Source: Pseudomonadota bacterium | Lineage (GTDB): Bacteria; Pseudomonadota; Alphaproteobacteria; Rhizobiales; Devosiaceae | NCBI GenBank assembly: GCA_023393475.1 | Contig: JAEWLC010000053.1 | Location: forward strand, 62,001-126,000 | Reading direction: 5' to 3' | Length of the DNA: 64,000 nucleotides | In this document: positions 16,935-25,350 of the stretch, piece by piece | Numbering within the stretch: the stretch's first letter is position 1 | Layout: every line of letters starts with the position of its first letter | The notes under the pieces: model-generated | What the model was told of the DNA's origin: nothing | The model's input: only the letters and a program-made list of their open reading frames with translations | Database searches by the model: none | Position numbers and translations under genes: made by a program

Positions 16935-19064
16935 TCAGGCCGGCGGTGTCGCCGCTGCGGCCGCCGACCCGGTCCAGGCGCCGACCACCTCGGTGAACAG
17001 CTTCTCGGCGTTGGCGTCCTTCTCGAGCGTGATGATCGCACGCTTGCCGGTCGCATAGATGAGCGCAAGGTCCATCCACTTGCGCGAGGTCAGCAGCGCC
17101 GAGTTGGCCGTGATATCGGCCGGCGTCGCGCTCAGTGCGAACAGGAACGAGTTGCCGACGACGCGAGCCGAGGCGCCCACCAGCGGCGTGCCCTGCACGA
17201 GTTCCTCGTTCTTCAGCAGAACGCCCGGAAGGCCCGCGATCGAGCCGCCGATGAAGCTGTCGGTGACACGGAAGTTCACTTCCATCAGGTGGCTGGCCGG
17301 CAGACCGGGGTCCGAGTTCTTCCGGATCAGCACGTCAACCGCGAGGTTGCGCGCCGGGATGTTCGCTTTGCCGATGAGCGTGGGCAGGCCCATCTCGTCG
17401 GTGCCCTTGGTCCATTCGACCGTGCCCGAATAGGGCACGGCGCCGGTGGTGCCGTTGTCCGACGCTTCGAGCAGCAGCGACTGGCTGCCGGCGAGGTTGG
17501 TCGGATCCACTGCGGCAACCGCGGTCGCATCATTTGCGGCGCCGGCAGCGGGAGTGGGCTCGGAACCAAGCCGCGCCTCGGCTGCAGGTTCGACCAGCGG
17601 GATCGCCAGCGTGCTCGCCGCCGGCTCCTCGCCAAGGCGGTCGTCGGTCCCGAGTTCCGCCGTCGGAGCGACGTCCTCGGCCGGGGCACTGGTGTTGCCG
17701 GGGCCGGTGGCGGGAGCCTCGGCTACCGCGTCGGCGGGCGCCGGAGTCGGAGTGGTCGTTGCCGCCTGCTCGGTGACCGGACCACGGCCAAACAGGGTGT
17801 CGAGATTGATGAACCCCTCGCGCCACGCCCAGAAACCGGCGCCACCGGCGCCAAGCAACAGCACGGCGAATACGATGAGGAAAATGGTCACGGCGCCAAG
17901 GCCGCGACCCTCGCCTTCCTGGCGGGCGCGCGGCATGCGCGGCTCGGCATCACGCTGGCGGGGCGCACGGGCGTCGTGGGCGAAGGCACTGGCCTTGGCC
18001 GCCTTGCCTTCGCGCGGCTGCGGCCGCATCGACGCATCGGCCTTCAGCGCCGGCGTGGCAAAGACCGGCTCGCTCGCCGGTTCCTCGTCGCCGTCGTCGA
18101 AGCCGTTATAGTGGTTGCCGTTGGCTTCTTCTTCGTACTCGTTCTCGCCGCGGGCTTCGCGATCGAGCGTGGCAATGGCGCGATCGATGGCGCCCTGCGG
18201 GTCGACCGGCTGCTGCTCGACCTCGACCTCGCGCACAGCCGACATGGCGGCGGCTACTGGCTCGTCGAACAGGGCTACCGGATCGGACTCGACTTGCCGT
18301 GCGGTAGCCTGGCCATTACGGGCCGCGATCTCGCGACGCGGCTCGAGCACCGGACCACGGGCCGCACCGCCGATCGGCGCACCGAAGGCGGCGCTTCCGG
18401 TACGGCTCTTCGCAGCTTCTGCCCGGGCGACGATGGACGGCAGGGCACGGTTGCCCCCCGGCACCGGCTTGACCGGGATCGGCGTGCGCGCCGGCACGGC
18501 CTGCGGCTGGTCGTCGTCGTAATTCTCGTCGTTCTGCTGCACCGGCGCGGCAATCTGCGGCCGGCCGGAGGACGGCACGAGCTTCGGCACCGGCTTGCCC
18601 ATCGGCTTGGCGTCCGGGCGCACGATCTGGCGCGACGCGTCGGCCTGTGCCTGTGTCTGCTCGGCATTGGCGGCGGCGATGATCTCTTCGATCGTCCCAC
18701 CCGGCGGCAGCGGCCGCGGCGGCTCCTTGGCTGCAGCCGGCAGGGCCTTGGCAACCGGGCGCGCGGTGGGAGTGGCCTTCTTCGGCGGCTCGAAATAGAC
18801 CGGCGGCGGGGGCGGATTGTCGTCTTTGCCCGAACCGAGGCCGGCAATCACGGCCTCGCTGGCCTCCTGCTCGACCTGACGGATGCAATCCTCGAGCTGC
18901 AGGCGGTGAGCGGTGATGTCGCGAGCCGCGAGAGGCGGGTTGATGGCGCGCAGCTGTCCGACGAGGGCAGCACGTGCCTTCTCGTAGACCGCGCGGCGCG
19001 CGGCGCCGTTGTTCTCGGGCAAGGCATCTACGGCCCTGCGCAACAGCTCTTTGTAGTCCGCCAT
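16935..19064 (-). CDS. Large single-TM protein of unknown function (709 aa)
   Basis: I do not recognise a function. The N-terminal 80 residues are helical (YKELLRRAVDALPENNGAAR). A long low-complexity Pro/Ala/Glu-rich cytoplasmic stretch follows to about 385. One transmembrane helix lies near residues 390-415 (VTIFLIVFAVLLLGAGGAGF). The Pro/Ala-rich linker after it leads to a folded periplasmic domain of about 190 residues (YSGTVEWTKGTDEMGLP onward). The plan resembles conserved Hyphomicrobiales proteins near purA that are sometimes mislabelled CheA-like. No kinase motif is present here. It lies convergent to thiQ with a 1-bp gap. Confidence 0.75.
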   Translation of the reverse strand: MADYKELLRRAVDALPENNGAARRAVYEKARAALVGQLRAINPPLAARDITAHRLQLEDCIRQVEQEASEAVIAGLGSGKDDNPPPPPVYFEPPKKATPTARPVAKALPAAAKEPPRPLPPGGTIEEIIAAANAEQTQAQADASRQIVRPDAKPMGKPVPKLVPSSGRPQIAAPVQQNDENYDDDQPQAVPARTPIPVKPVPGGNRALPSIVARAEAAKSRTGSAAFGAPIGGAARGPVLEPRREIAARNGQATARQVESDPVALFDEPVAAAMSAVREVEVEQQPVDPQGAIDRAIATLDREARGENEYEEEANGNHYNGFDDGDEEPASEPVFATPALKADASMRPQPREGKAAKASAFAHDARAPRQRDAEPRMPRARQEGEGRGLGAVTIFLIVFAVLLLGAGGAGFWAWREGFINLDTLFGRGPVTEQAATTTPTPAPADAVAEAPATGPGNTSAPAEDVAPTAELGTDDRLGEEPAASTLAIPLVEPAAEARLGSEPTPAAGAANDATAVAAVDPTNLAGSQSLLLEASDNGTTGAVPYSGTVEWTKGTDEMGLPTLIGKANIPARNLAVDVLIRKNSDPGLPASHLMEVNFRVTDSFIGGSIAGLPGVLLKNEELVQGTPLVGASARVVGNSFLFALSATPADITANSALLTSRKWMDLALIYATGKRAIITLEKDANAEKLFTEVVGAWTGSAAAAATPPA

Positions 19065-19112
19065 TCGCTAAACGACATCCATATTTGCGGGGCCTGTTCT
19101 AACGAAAAACTC

Positions 19113-20402
19113 TCAGTCTTGGAACGGGTCCTGCACGAGGATCGTATCGAGTCGTTCTGGGCTCGTGGAGAGCATGGCGACCGGGGCCCCGATCAGCTCT
19201 TCGATATACCGAACGTACTTGACCGCCTGCGCAGGGAGTTCAGACCAGCTTCTCGCCCCAGCCGTTGTTTCCGACCATCCCTCAAGGGTTTCGTAGATGG
19301 GCTTAACAGCAGCTTGTGCCCCCATTGAGGCGGGCAAGTAGTCAATTTTTTGACCGTCAAGCTCGTAGCCCACGCATACTTTGATCTCTTTGAGGCCGTC
19401 GAGAACATCCAGTTTCGTCAACGCGATGCCGTTTATCCCCGAAGTTCTGACAGTCTGGCGTACCAGCACCGCATCAAACCAGCCGCAACGACGCGGCCGA
19501 CCGGTATTCACACCGACTTCGCGACCAACAGTCGACAGGTGCCGCCCGATTTCGTCGTCCAGCTCGCACGGGAACGGACCCTCGCCGACACGGGTGGTGT
19601 AGGCCTTGGTGATCCCCAGCACGTAGCCGATCGCGGTCGGGCCAAGGCCCGAGCCGGCAGCGGCCTGGCCGGCCACCGTGTTGGACGACGTGACGAACGG
19701 ATAGGTGCCGTGGTCGTTGTCGAGCAGCGCACCCTGCGCGCCCTCGAACAGGATGCGGGCACCAGCACGGCGCTTCTCGTCGAGAAGGCGCCAGACCTGG
19801 TCGACATAGGGGAGGATCTTGTCGGCGACTTCGATCAACTCGTTGTAGAGCGACTCAGCCGAGAGCTCGGCGAGGCCCATGCCGCGACGCAGCGCATTGT
19901 GGTGCGCGAGCAGCCGCTCGATCTTGGGCATCAGCGTCTCGGGCTCGGCGAGGTCGCACACGCGGATGGCGCGGCGGCCGACCTTGTCCTCGTAGGCCGG
20001 GCCGATGCCGCGACGGGTTGTGCCGATCTTTAGGCCCGAATTGCCGCTCTCGCGCACCGCATCGAGTTCGCGATGGAGGCTGAGGATCAGCGGCGCGTTG
20101 TCGGCGATCTTCAGCACTTCCGGGGTCACTTCGATCCCCTGGGCGCCTATCTTCTCGACCTCGGTGACGAAGTGGTGCGGATCGACCACCACGCCGTTGC
20201 CGATCACCGAGAGCTTGCCGCGGACGACGCCGGAGGGCAGCAGCGCCAGCTTGTAGCTGGTCCCGTCGATCACCAGCGTATGGCCGGCATTGTGTCCGCC
20301 CTGGTAGCGCACGACCACGTCGGCCCGCTCGCTGAGCCAGTCGACGATCTTGCCCTTGCCCTCGTCACCCCACTGGCTGCCGACGACGATCACATTTGCC
20401 AT
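19113..20402 (-). CDS. purA: Adenylosuccinate synthetase
   Basis: PurA makes adenylosuccinate from IMP, aspartate and GTP in AMP synthesis. The 429-residue enzyme begins MANVIVVGSQWGDEGKGK, with the GDEGKGK loop at 12-18. It has the VVRYQGGHNAGHT motif with the catalytic His, the GTTRRGIGPAYEDK loop and NTGRPRRCGWFDA near the C-terminus. The length is standard. The start is ATG 20402. An upstream in-frame extension has no homology. Confidence 0.96.
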   Translation of the reverse strand: MANVIVVGSQWGDEGKGKIVDWLSERADVVVRYQGGHNAGHTLVIDGTSYKLALLPSGVVRGKLSVIGNGVVVDPHHFVTEVEKIGAQGIEVTPEVLKIADNAPLILSLHRELDAVRESGNSGLKIGTTRRGIGPAYEDKVGRRAIRVCDLAEPETLMPKIERLLAHHNALRRGMGLAELSAESLYNELIEVADKILPYVDQVWRLLDEKRRAGARILFEGAQGALLDNDHGTYPFVTSSNTVAGQAAAGSGLGPTAIGYVLGITKAYTTRVGEGPFPCELDDEIGRHLSTVGREVGVNTGRPRRCGWFDAVLVRQTVRTSGINGIALTKLDVLDGLKEIKVCVGYELDGQKIDYLPASMGAQAAVKPIYETLEGWSETTAGARSWSELPAQAVKYVRYIEELIGAPVAMLSTSPERLDTILVQDPFQD

Positions 20403-20642
20403 GCGCTTGATGCCCTTCAGGAATCGGCGGCCCGCCGGCTTCGTGCCGGGAGCTGCCAAGGTTCTGCTCCGATGTCGCTGCAAGCCGCCGGCGAAAACGA
20501 CGCAAGGGCCGTCCGCAGCAGTTGCGGACGTGCTTTAGAGCAACGGGGCCCGAATGACAAACGCCTATGCGTCGCAGGCAGCGATAGTTGTTGGCGGAGG
20601 CAGGGCCGGGAGGAGCGCCTGCATGGGCACGTGTCCACCGCC

Positions 20643-20668
20643 GTCATTCCCGCGAACGCGGGGATGAC
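20643..20668. repeat. Palindromic REP-like element
   Basis: GTCATTCCCGCG (20643-20654) and CGCGGGGATGAC (20657-20668) pair over 12 bp with one G-T wobble and an AA loop. This string type is widely dispersed in proteobacterial intergenic DNA. It lies 16 bp past the stop of the reductase gene on the minus strand. The rest of the 20403-20684 gap shows no gene. Confidence 0.6.
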
Positions 20669-20684
20669 CGCAAGGCGACTGGCC

Positions 20685-21575
20685 TCAGAACACCAGCGAC
20701 GCGTGGATCCCCACCCCCGCGCTCACCCCGTCGCCAAGGGCGGCGGTGACGTTGTGCATGGCGCGGGTGATGTCTCCGGCGGCATAGACGCCCGGCACCG
20801 TGGTTTGCTTCATGCCGTCGGTCTTGATGACTTCACCCATCGGGCCCTCGTCCGTTTCGCAGCCGAGCTGGTGGGCGATCTGGCTGTTCAGCCGTGTCGG
20901 GCAGCCGAGATAGAGCGCCGCGATCGGCCGCGTGCTGCCATCCTCGAGTTCGATGGTGTGGAGGCTCTTGCCCGGGCCGTGCAGCGCTTTCACCGGCGTC
21001 GTCTCGATGGTGACGTTGCGGCGCGCGAGCTCCGCGAGTGTCTCGTCATCGAGGCCAGCGCCGTTGAGGTAGAACGTCGTCGGCCCCCACTCCGAGATCA
21101 GCATCGCCTGGTGCGACGACTTGGGATGCATGTTGAGCACGCCCAGTTGCTGGTCGCTGAACTCGTAGCCATGGCAATAAGGGCAGTGGATCACCGAATT
21201 GCCCCACCGTTCGGCCACACCCGGAAGGTCCGGCAGGACGTCGGAAATGCCGAAGGCCAGCACCAGCCGGCGCCCCTCCAGCCGGTCGCCATTGCCGAGC
21301 GTGATGGCAAAACCCTCGTCGGTCTTTTCGGCGGCAGCCGCCGCTCCCGCCACGAACTGCAGCGTCGGGTAGGCCTCGACCTGACTCCGCGCCGTGGCCA
21401 GCATGTCGAGCGGCGAGTCCCCATCGCGGGTCAACAGCCCATGCGAGTGCTCCGCGAAGCGGTTGCGCGGCTGTCCCGCGTCGACGATGACAGCGGTGCG
21501 GCGGGCGCGGCCGATATAGGTGGCCGCGGCGAGGCCGGCGAAGCTGCCGCCGACGATGATGGCATCATGAAGCAT
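20685..21575 (-). CDS. Thioredoxin-reductase-like FAD/NAD(P) oxidoreductase
   Basis: The 296-residue flavoprotein has an FAD-binding GGSFAGLAAATYIGRA near the N-terminus, a redox-type CPYC (in HCPYCHGYE), and a C-terminal GVYAAGDITR FAD-contact motif. This is the two-domain thioredoxin reductase fold, but TrxB proper uses CAxC. It belongs to the diverged group often found with small regulators, and its partner is unknown. ATG 21575 starts inside the 3' end of the Rrf2-type gene (11-bp overlap), so regulator and enzyme form one unit. Confidence 0.82.
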   Translation of the reverse strand: MLHDAIIVGGSFAGLAAATYIGRARRTAVIVDAGQPRNRFAEHSHGLLTRDGDSPLDMLATARSQVEAYPTLQFVAGAAAAAEKTDEGFAITLGNGDRLEGRRLVLAFGISDVLPDLPGVAERWGNSVIHCPYCHGYEFSDQQLGVLNMHPKSSHQAMLISEWGPTTFYLNGAGLDDETLAELARRNVTIETTPVKALHGPGKSLHTIELEDGSTRPIAALYLGCPTRLNSQIAHQLGCETDEGPMGEVIKTDGMKQTTVPGVYAAGDITRAMHNVTAALGDGVSAGVGIHASLVF

Positions 21576-22011
21576 GGTGGTGATCCAGGTGGTTGTGGTT
21601 GCCGCGGATATCGGCCGCCAGCTGCTTGAGGGTGACATCGCCGAAGCGCGCGAGGAGCAGCGCCTCTGCTTCGTCGAAAGTTTCGCCGAGCGCCCGGTTC
21701 ACTGCCTTCTCGACGAGGCAGCCGGGCGATTCCGTGCGATTGCCGATTGCCAGCAGGGTCGGCGAACCCAGCGCATCGTAGATGTCGCGCAGGGTGACCT
21801 TGTCGAGGTCCCGCGCGATCACCCAGCCGCCGCCGTGGCCCTTCTCGGACTTGACGATGCCGGCATCGCGCAGCCCCGCCATCGTGCGGCGGACCACCAC
21901 CGGATTGGTGTTCATCGCCCGCCCCATGACATCCGAGGTCACGGGGCCGGTGGGATCGGCCATGTGGAGCAGGACGTGGAGCACGCCCGAAAGTCTGCTG
22001 TCGCGTTTCAT
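21565..22011 (-). CDS. Rrf2-family transcriptional regulator
   Basis: The 148-residue protein has the Rrf2 winged helix with recognition segment NTNPVVVRRTMAGLRDAGIV and the wing KGHGGGWVIAR. Only one Cys (SPGCLV) is visible, so it lacks the three-Cys iron-sulfur cluster site of IscR/NsrR. It may sense thiol oxidation through that Cys, as in the YwnA-type branch, which is inference. It is co-transcribed with the CPYC oxidoreductase and divergent from a flavoprotein. Repeated GTGACTTG sites lie between them. Confidence 0.87.
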   Translation of the reverse strand: MKRDSRLSGVLHVLLHMADPTGPVTSDVMGRAMNTNPVVVRRTMAGLRDAGIVKSEKGHGGGWVIARDLDKVTLRDIYDALGSPTLLAIGNRTESPGCLVEKAVNRALGETFDEAEALLLARFGDVTLKQLAADIRGNHNHLDHHHAS

Positions 22012-22021
22012 GCAACTTCAT

Positions 22022-22099
22022 ATGTTACGTGACTTGGCGATCGTCAACCCCTCGTCCGCGTCTGTGACTTGAATCACGCGCAAGTCACACCCATGTTAC
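22022..22099. promoter_or_regulatory. Probable Rrf2 operator cluster
   Basis: The divergent promoter region holds GTGACTTG at 22029-22036 and 22064-22071, and its inverse CAAGTCAC at 22081-22088. The last two form a perfect 8-bp inverted repeat. ATGTTAC occurs at 22022-22028 and 22093-22099 beside them. This is the expected place for sites of the adjacent regulator. Confidence 0.55.
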
Positions 22100-22137
22100 C
22101 GCAGCCCAGCGCGACACCCCGAGACAAGGACAGGCCG

Positions 22138-23517
22138 ATGCCTCTCACCTCGACTGCCGCGACCACTACCAGACTGCCCGCCGGCATCGCCGGCACGGTG
22201 ATCACCCCCGATCACCCGGACTACGAACAGGCCCGCATCGTCACCTATGGCGATATGTTCAAGCGCCCCGGATTGATCGTCCGGGTTGCCGGCCCGGCCG
22301 ACATTGCCACAGCCATCGCCTATGCCCGCGACAACGGGCTGGAACTTGCCGTTCGCAGCGGCGGCCACAGCGGCGCCGGCCTATCCAGCACGGATGGCGG
22401 CCTCGTCATCGACGTGCGCGACCTCAAGGGAATCGACATCGACCCCGATGCCAGCACCGTCTGGGCCAGCTCCGGCGTCACCGCCGCCGAGCTGACCGAG
22501 GCACTCGCCCCGCACAACCTGATCGTCGGTTTCGGCGATGCTGGGACGGTCGGGGTCAGCGGCATCACCCTGGGGGGTGGCGTCGGCTATCTCTCCCGCA
22601 AGCACGGCCTGACCATCGACTCGTTGCTCGCTGCCGAAATCGTCACTGCCGACGGCAAGGTGCTGATCGCCGATGCCGAGAACCACCCGGACCTCTTCTG
22701 GGGCCTGCGTGGCGGCGGCGGCAATTTCGGCGTCGTCACGCGGCTGAAGTATCGGTTGCATCCCCTGCCCGCCTTCACCGGCGGTATGCTGCTGCTGCCG
22801 GCCACGGCCGAAACCATCGCCGGCTTCGTCAAGGCGGCCCGCGAGGCGCCCGAGGAACTGTCCTCGATCGCCAACATCATGCCGGCGCCGCCGATGCCGT
22901 TCCTGCCGGCCGAAGCGCATGGCAAGATGGTAATCATCGGCATGATGGCCTTCGCCGGGGACGACAAGGCTGCCGAAGCCGCGCTTGCGCCGTTCCGCGC
23001 CCTCGCCGAGCCCCTGGCCGATTTCGTCAAGCCGGGTCCCTATGCGAGCATGTATCCGCCGGAAGACGACAGCTACCACCCGACGGCCGTTTCGATGAAC
23101 CAGATGCTCGGCAGCATCGGTATTGACGAGGCGGAGACCATCCTCGGGTACCTCTCGGAGTCGGACGCCGCGTTGCGTGTCTGCCAGATCCGCGTGCTCG
23201 GCGGCGCCGTCGCCCGCGTCCCTGTCGACGCCACGGCCTATCCGCACCGGCAAAGCCCGATCATGGTCAACTATGCCGCCTTCTACGACGGCGCCGCTGA
23301 CCGGCCGACCAAGCTCAGCTGGCTCAAGGACTTCGCCGCCGCCATGCATCAGGGCGACGACGGCGCCTATGTGAACTTCGTCAACGACGAGGGTCCCGAG
23401 CGGGTAAAGGCCGCCTACGCCTACCCCGGCGCGACATGGGACCGGCTCCGGCAGGTCAAGCGCCGCTACGACCCCGATAACCTGTTCCGGCTGAACCAGA
23501 ACATCCCGCCGGCATAA
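22138..23517 (+). CDS. FAD-linked oxidase, berberine-bridge-enzyme type
   Basis: This 459-residue protein has a PCMH-type FAD-binding domain (RSGGHSGAG with the likely covalent FAD-linking H77, and GGGVGYLSRKHGLTID) and a C-terminal BBE segment (YDPDNLFRLNQNIPP). No signal peptide is visible. The family oxidises sugars, alkaloids or related alcohols with oxygen, and the substrate is not predictable. ATG 22138 follows an AAGGACAGG site. An earlier TTG codon would start inside the operator repeats and is less likely. It is probably controlled by the divergent Rrf2 regulator. Confidence 0.85.
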   Translation: MPLTSTAATTTRLPAGIAGTVITPDHPDYEQARIVTYGDMFKRPGLIVRVAGPADIATAIAYARDNGLELAVRSGGHSGAGLSSTDGGLVIDVRDLKGIDIDPDASTVWASSGVTAAELTEALAPHNLIVGFGDAGTVGVSGITLGGGVGYLSRKHGLTIDSLLAAEIVTADGKVLIADAENHPDLFWGLRGGGGNFGVVTRLKYRLHPLPAFTGGMLLLPATAETIAGFVKAAREAPEELSSIANIMPAPPMPFLPAEAHGKMVIIGMMAFAGDDKAAEAALAPFRALAEPLADFVKPGPYASMYPPEDDSYHPTAVSMNQMLGSIGIDEAETILGYLSESDAALRVCQIRVLGGAVARVPVDATAYPHRQSPIMVNYAAFYDGAADRPTKLSWLKDFAAAMHQGDDGAYVNFVNDEGPERVKAAYAYPGATWDRLRQVKRRYDPDNLFRLNQNIPPA

Positions 23518-23564
23518 GCCATGTGAACGGCCGGCCGCCAAGATCTCGGCGACCGGCCAGTCTG

Positions 23565-23981
23565 CTATCGCCAGCAGGACAGCGGATAGCGATTGCCCAT
23601 CCACGTCGTCCAGCCGCTCGTCTTGCTGTTGACGGGCTTCTTGAGGAACCACCGATTGCCGTCGGCATGGCGGAAGTAGAGACCGCCGCTCGAACTGCGC
23701 TGCGGATCGGTCAACGGCACCCATGCCGCCCCGTGGTCGGAGAAGCGCCCTCTCCAGGCGGCGCCATAGCTGCTTGTGCAATAGTCGGGGCCGCAAACGG
23801 TCTGCGTGTCATTGACGACTTTCCACCGCATCCGCGCCGGCCGGCCATCGATGTTGCAGCTCCAGTTGCCATCCCACCATCCGGACGCAACCTGTCCCGC
23901 CGATACTGGAGCGGCACCGCCTATTGCTGATGCAAGAACCAAGGACACCACGCCGAGAGCGCGGAAGATAACGTTCTTCAT
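23565..23981 (-). CDS. Small secreted protein (DUF6006-like)
   Basis: The 138-residue precursor has a clear signal peptide (1-28, cleaved after VSAG). The mature domain is Trp-rich with four Cys (WSCNIDG, CGPDYC and a near-terminal SCWR), suggesting two disulfides. The pattern WWDGNWSCNIDGRP resembles the DUF6006 family as I recall it. The function is unknown. It is convergent to the BBE oxidase. The 271-bp gap after its start shows no other gene. Confidence 0.7.
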   Translation of the reverse strand: MKNVIFRALGVVSLVLASAIGGAAPVSAGQVASGWWDGNWSCNIDGRPARMRWKVVNDTQTVCGPDYCTSSYGAAWRGRFSDHGAAWVPLTDPQRSSSGGLYFRHADGNRWFLKKPVNSKTSGWTTWMGNRYPLSCWR

Positions 23982-24252
23982 GTCAGTCTCCCTGTCTGTT
24001 CATGCCCCGACCGCTTGCATTATCCTGATGTAGATAACGTAAGATACCGCGTTGCTTGCTGCATGGCTGCGGAAACGTCTTTTACTTTACCATACTTTTC
24101 GCCATCAACAAAATCCGTGGCATCGACTGCAGGACACGCGATCCGCCATTTCGAATGGCCGGCTGGCGCAAGCGCCAACGCCTGACTATGGTCGCGCCTT
24201 CCATCGGCCGCCGCCCCCGCGTGGCGGCCGGACTCATTACAGTCGACGGCCA

Positions 24253-25212
24253 ATGACCACCTCCCAAGCTCCGGCCAATCCGCTCAGCGCGCTGATGAAC
24301 CGGCCCTACCTGATCCTCGTCCTCACCAACATCTTCTGGGGCGGCAATGTCGTCGCCGGCAAGCTCGCCGTCGGCCACATCGATCCGCACTCGCTGATGA
24401 TCCTGCGCTGGACCGGCGCACTACTGCTGGTGCTGCCCTTCGCCATCCGGCCGCTGAAGCGCGACTGGCCGGTGATCAAGGCCAGGTGGTGGCTCTATCT
24501 CTTCTATGGCGCCGTCGGCTACGCGACCTTCAACGTCTTCGTCTATGTCGCGGCCTACTACACCTCAGGAGTCAACATTGCGCTCGAGCAGGCGAGCATC
24601 AACATCATGGTCATCCTGCTAAATTTCGTCCTGTTCCGCACCCGGGTGACGGCCCTTCAGTTGCTGGGCGTGGTCATTACCGTCGTCGGCGTTGCCACCA
24701 TCGCGACGCATGGTGACCTCGGGCGCATCCTGCAGCTCGACGTAAACCTCGGCGACATGTTCGTGATGCTCGCCTGCCTCGCCTACGCGGTCTATTCGAT
24801 CACGCTGCGCTGGCGCCCGCAGACGCACTGGCTGAGCTTCTTGAGCGCCACTTTTGTCGGCGCCATCATCGCCTCCTTCGCCTATCAGGCCGGGCTGGGC
24901 AACGGTCCCGCCTCGCTTGCCGCCAACTTCGCCTCCATCGATACGCAGGGCTGGCTGATCGCCGCCTACGCGGCCTTCTTCCCCTCAGTCCTGTCGCAGA
25001 TGCTCTATGTGCGGGGCGTCGAGCTGATCGGCTCGAACCGGGCCAGCCTCTTCATCAACTTGATCCCGCTGTTCGGCACGCTCGGATCCGTCATCCTTCT
25101 CGGCGAGAGCCTTTCGCTCTTCCATATCTACGCGGCGGCCCTGATCGCGGCCGGCCTGGTGCTCGCCGAATGGAGCGCCCGTCGCGTCGAGATCAGCGGC
25201 CAACCGGGCTGA
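24253..25212 (+). CDS. EamA/DMT-family transporter
   Basis: The 319-residue inner-membrane protein has about ten hydrophobic helices in two EamA repeats (FWGGNVVAGKLAVGHIDPHS in the first; LFINLIPLFGTLGSVILLGE in the second, the classic EamA signature). Such proteins export metabolites or amino acids, and the substrate cannot be predicted. ATG 24253 is chosen because the family pattern starts there. The Shine-Dalgarno is weak. It is monocistronic by position. Confidence 0.85.
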   Translation: MTTSQAPANPLSALMNRPYLILVLTNIFWGGNVVAGKLAVGHIDPHSLMILRWTGALLLVLPFAIRPLKRDWPVIKARWWLYLFYGAVGYATFNVFVYVAAYYTSGVNIALEQASINIMVILLNFVLFRTRVTALQLLGVVITVVGVATIATHGDLGRILQLDVNLGDMFVMLACLAYAVYSITLRWRPQTHWLSFLSATFVGAIIASFAYQAGLGNGPASLAANFASIDTQGWLIAAYAAFFPSVLSQMLYVRGVELIGSNRASLFINLIPLFGTLGSVILLGESLSLFHIYAAALIAAGLVLAEWSARRVEISGQPG

Positions 25213-25350
25213 CGCCAGAGCACCAGAGCCGAACGACAACGGCCTCGCGATCCCATCGCGGGGCCGTTCGTTTTGCTCCTGACAGGCTCTGTCAGCACCG
25301 TCGGCTAGGGTCCTTTGCAGCAGCAGGTGCTGCCAGGGAGACCCCCGAAA

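Noticed and set aside
16911..19328. 805-residue plus-strand frame
   Set aside because: It is the antisense of the 709-aa protein gene and has a composition typical of a reverse frame.
22069..22137. TTG start for the BBE oxidase 23 codons upstream
   Set aside because: It falls in the operator repeats and lacks a ribosome site. ATG 22138 has one.
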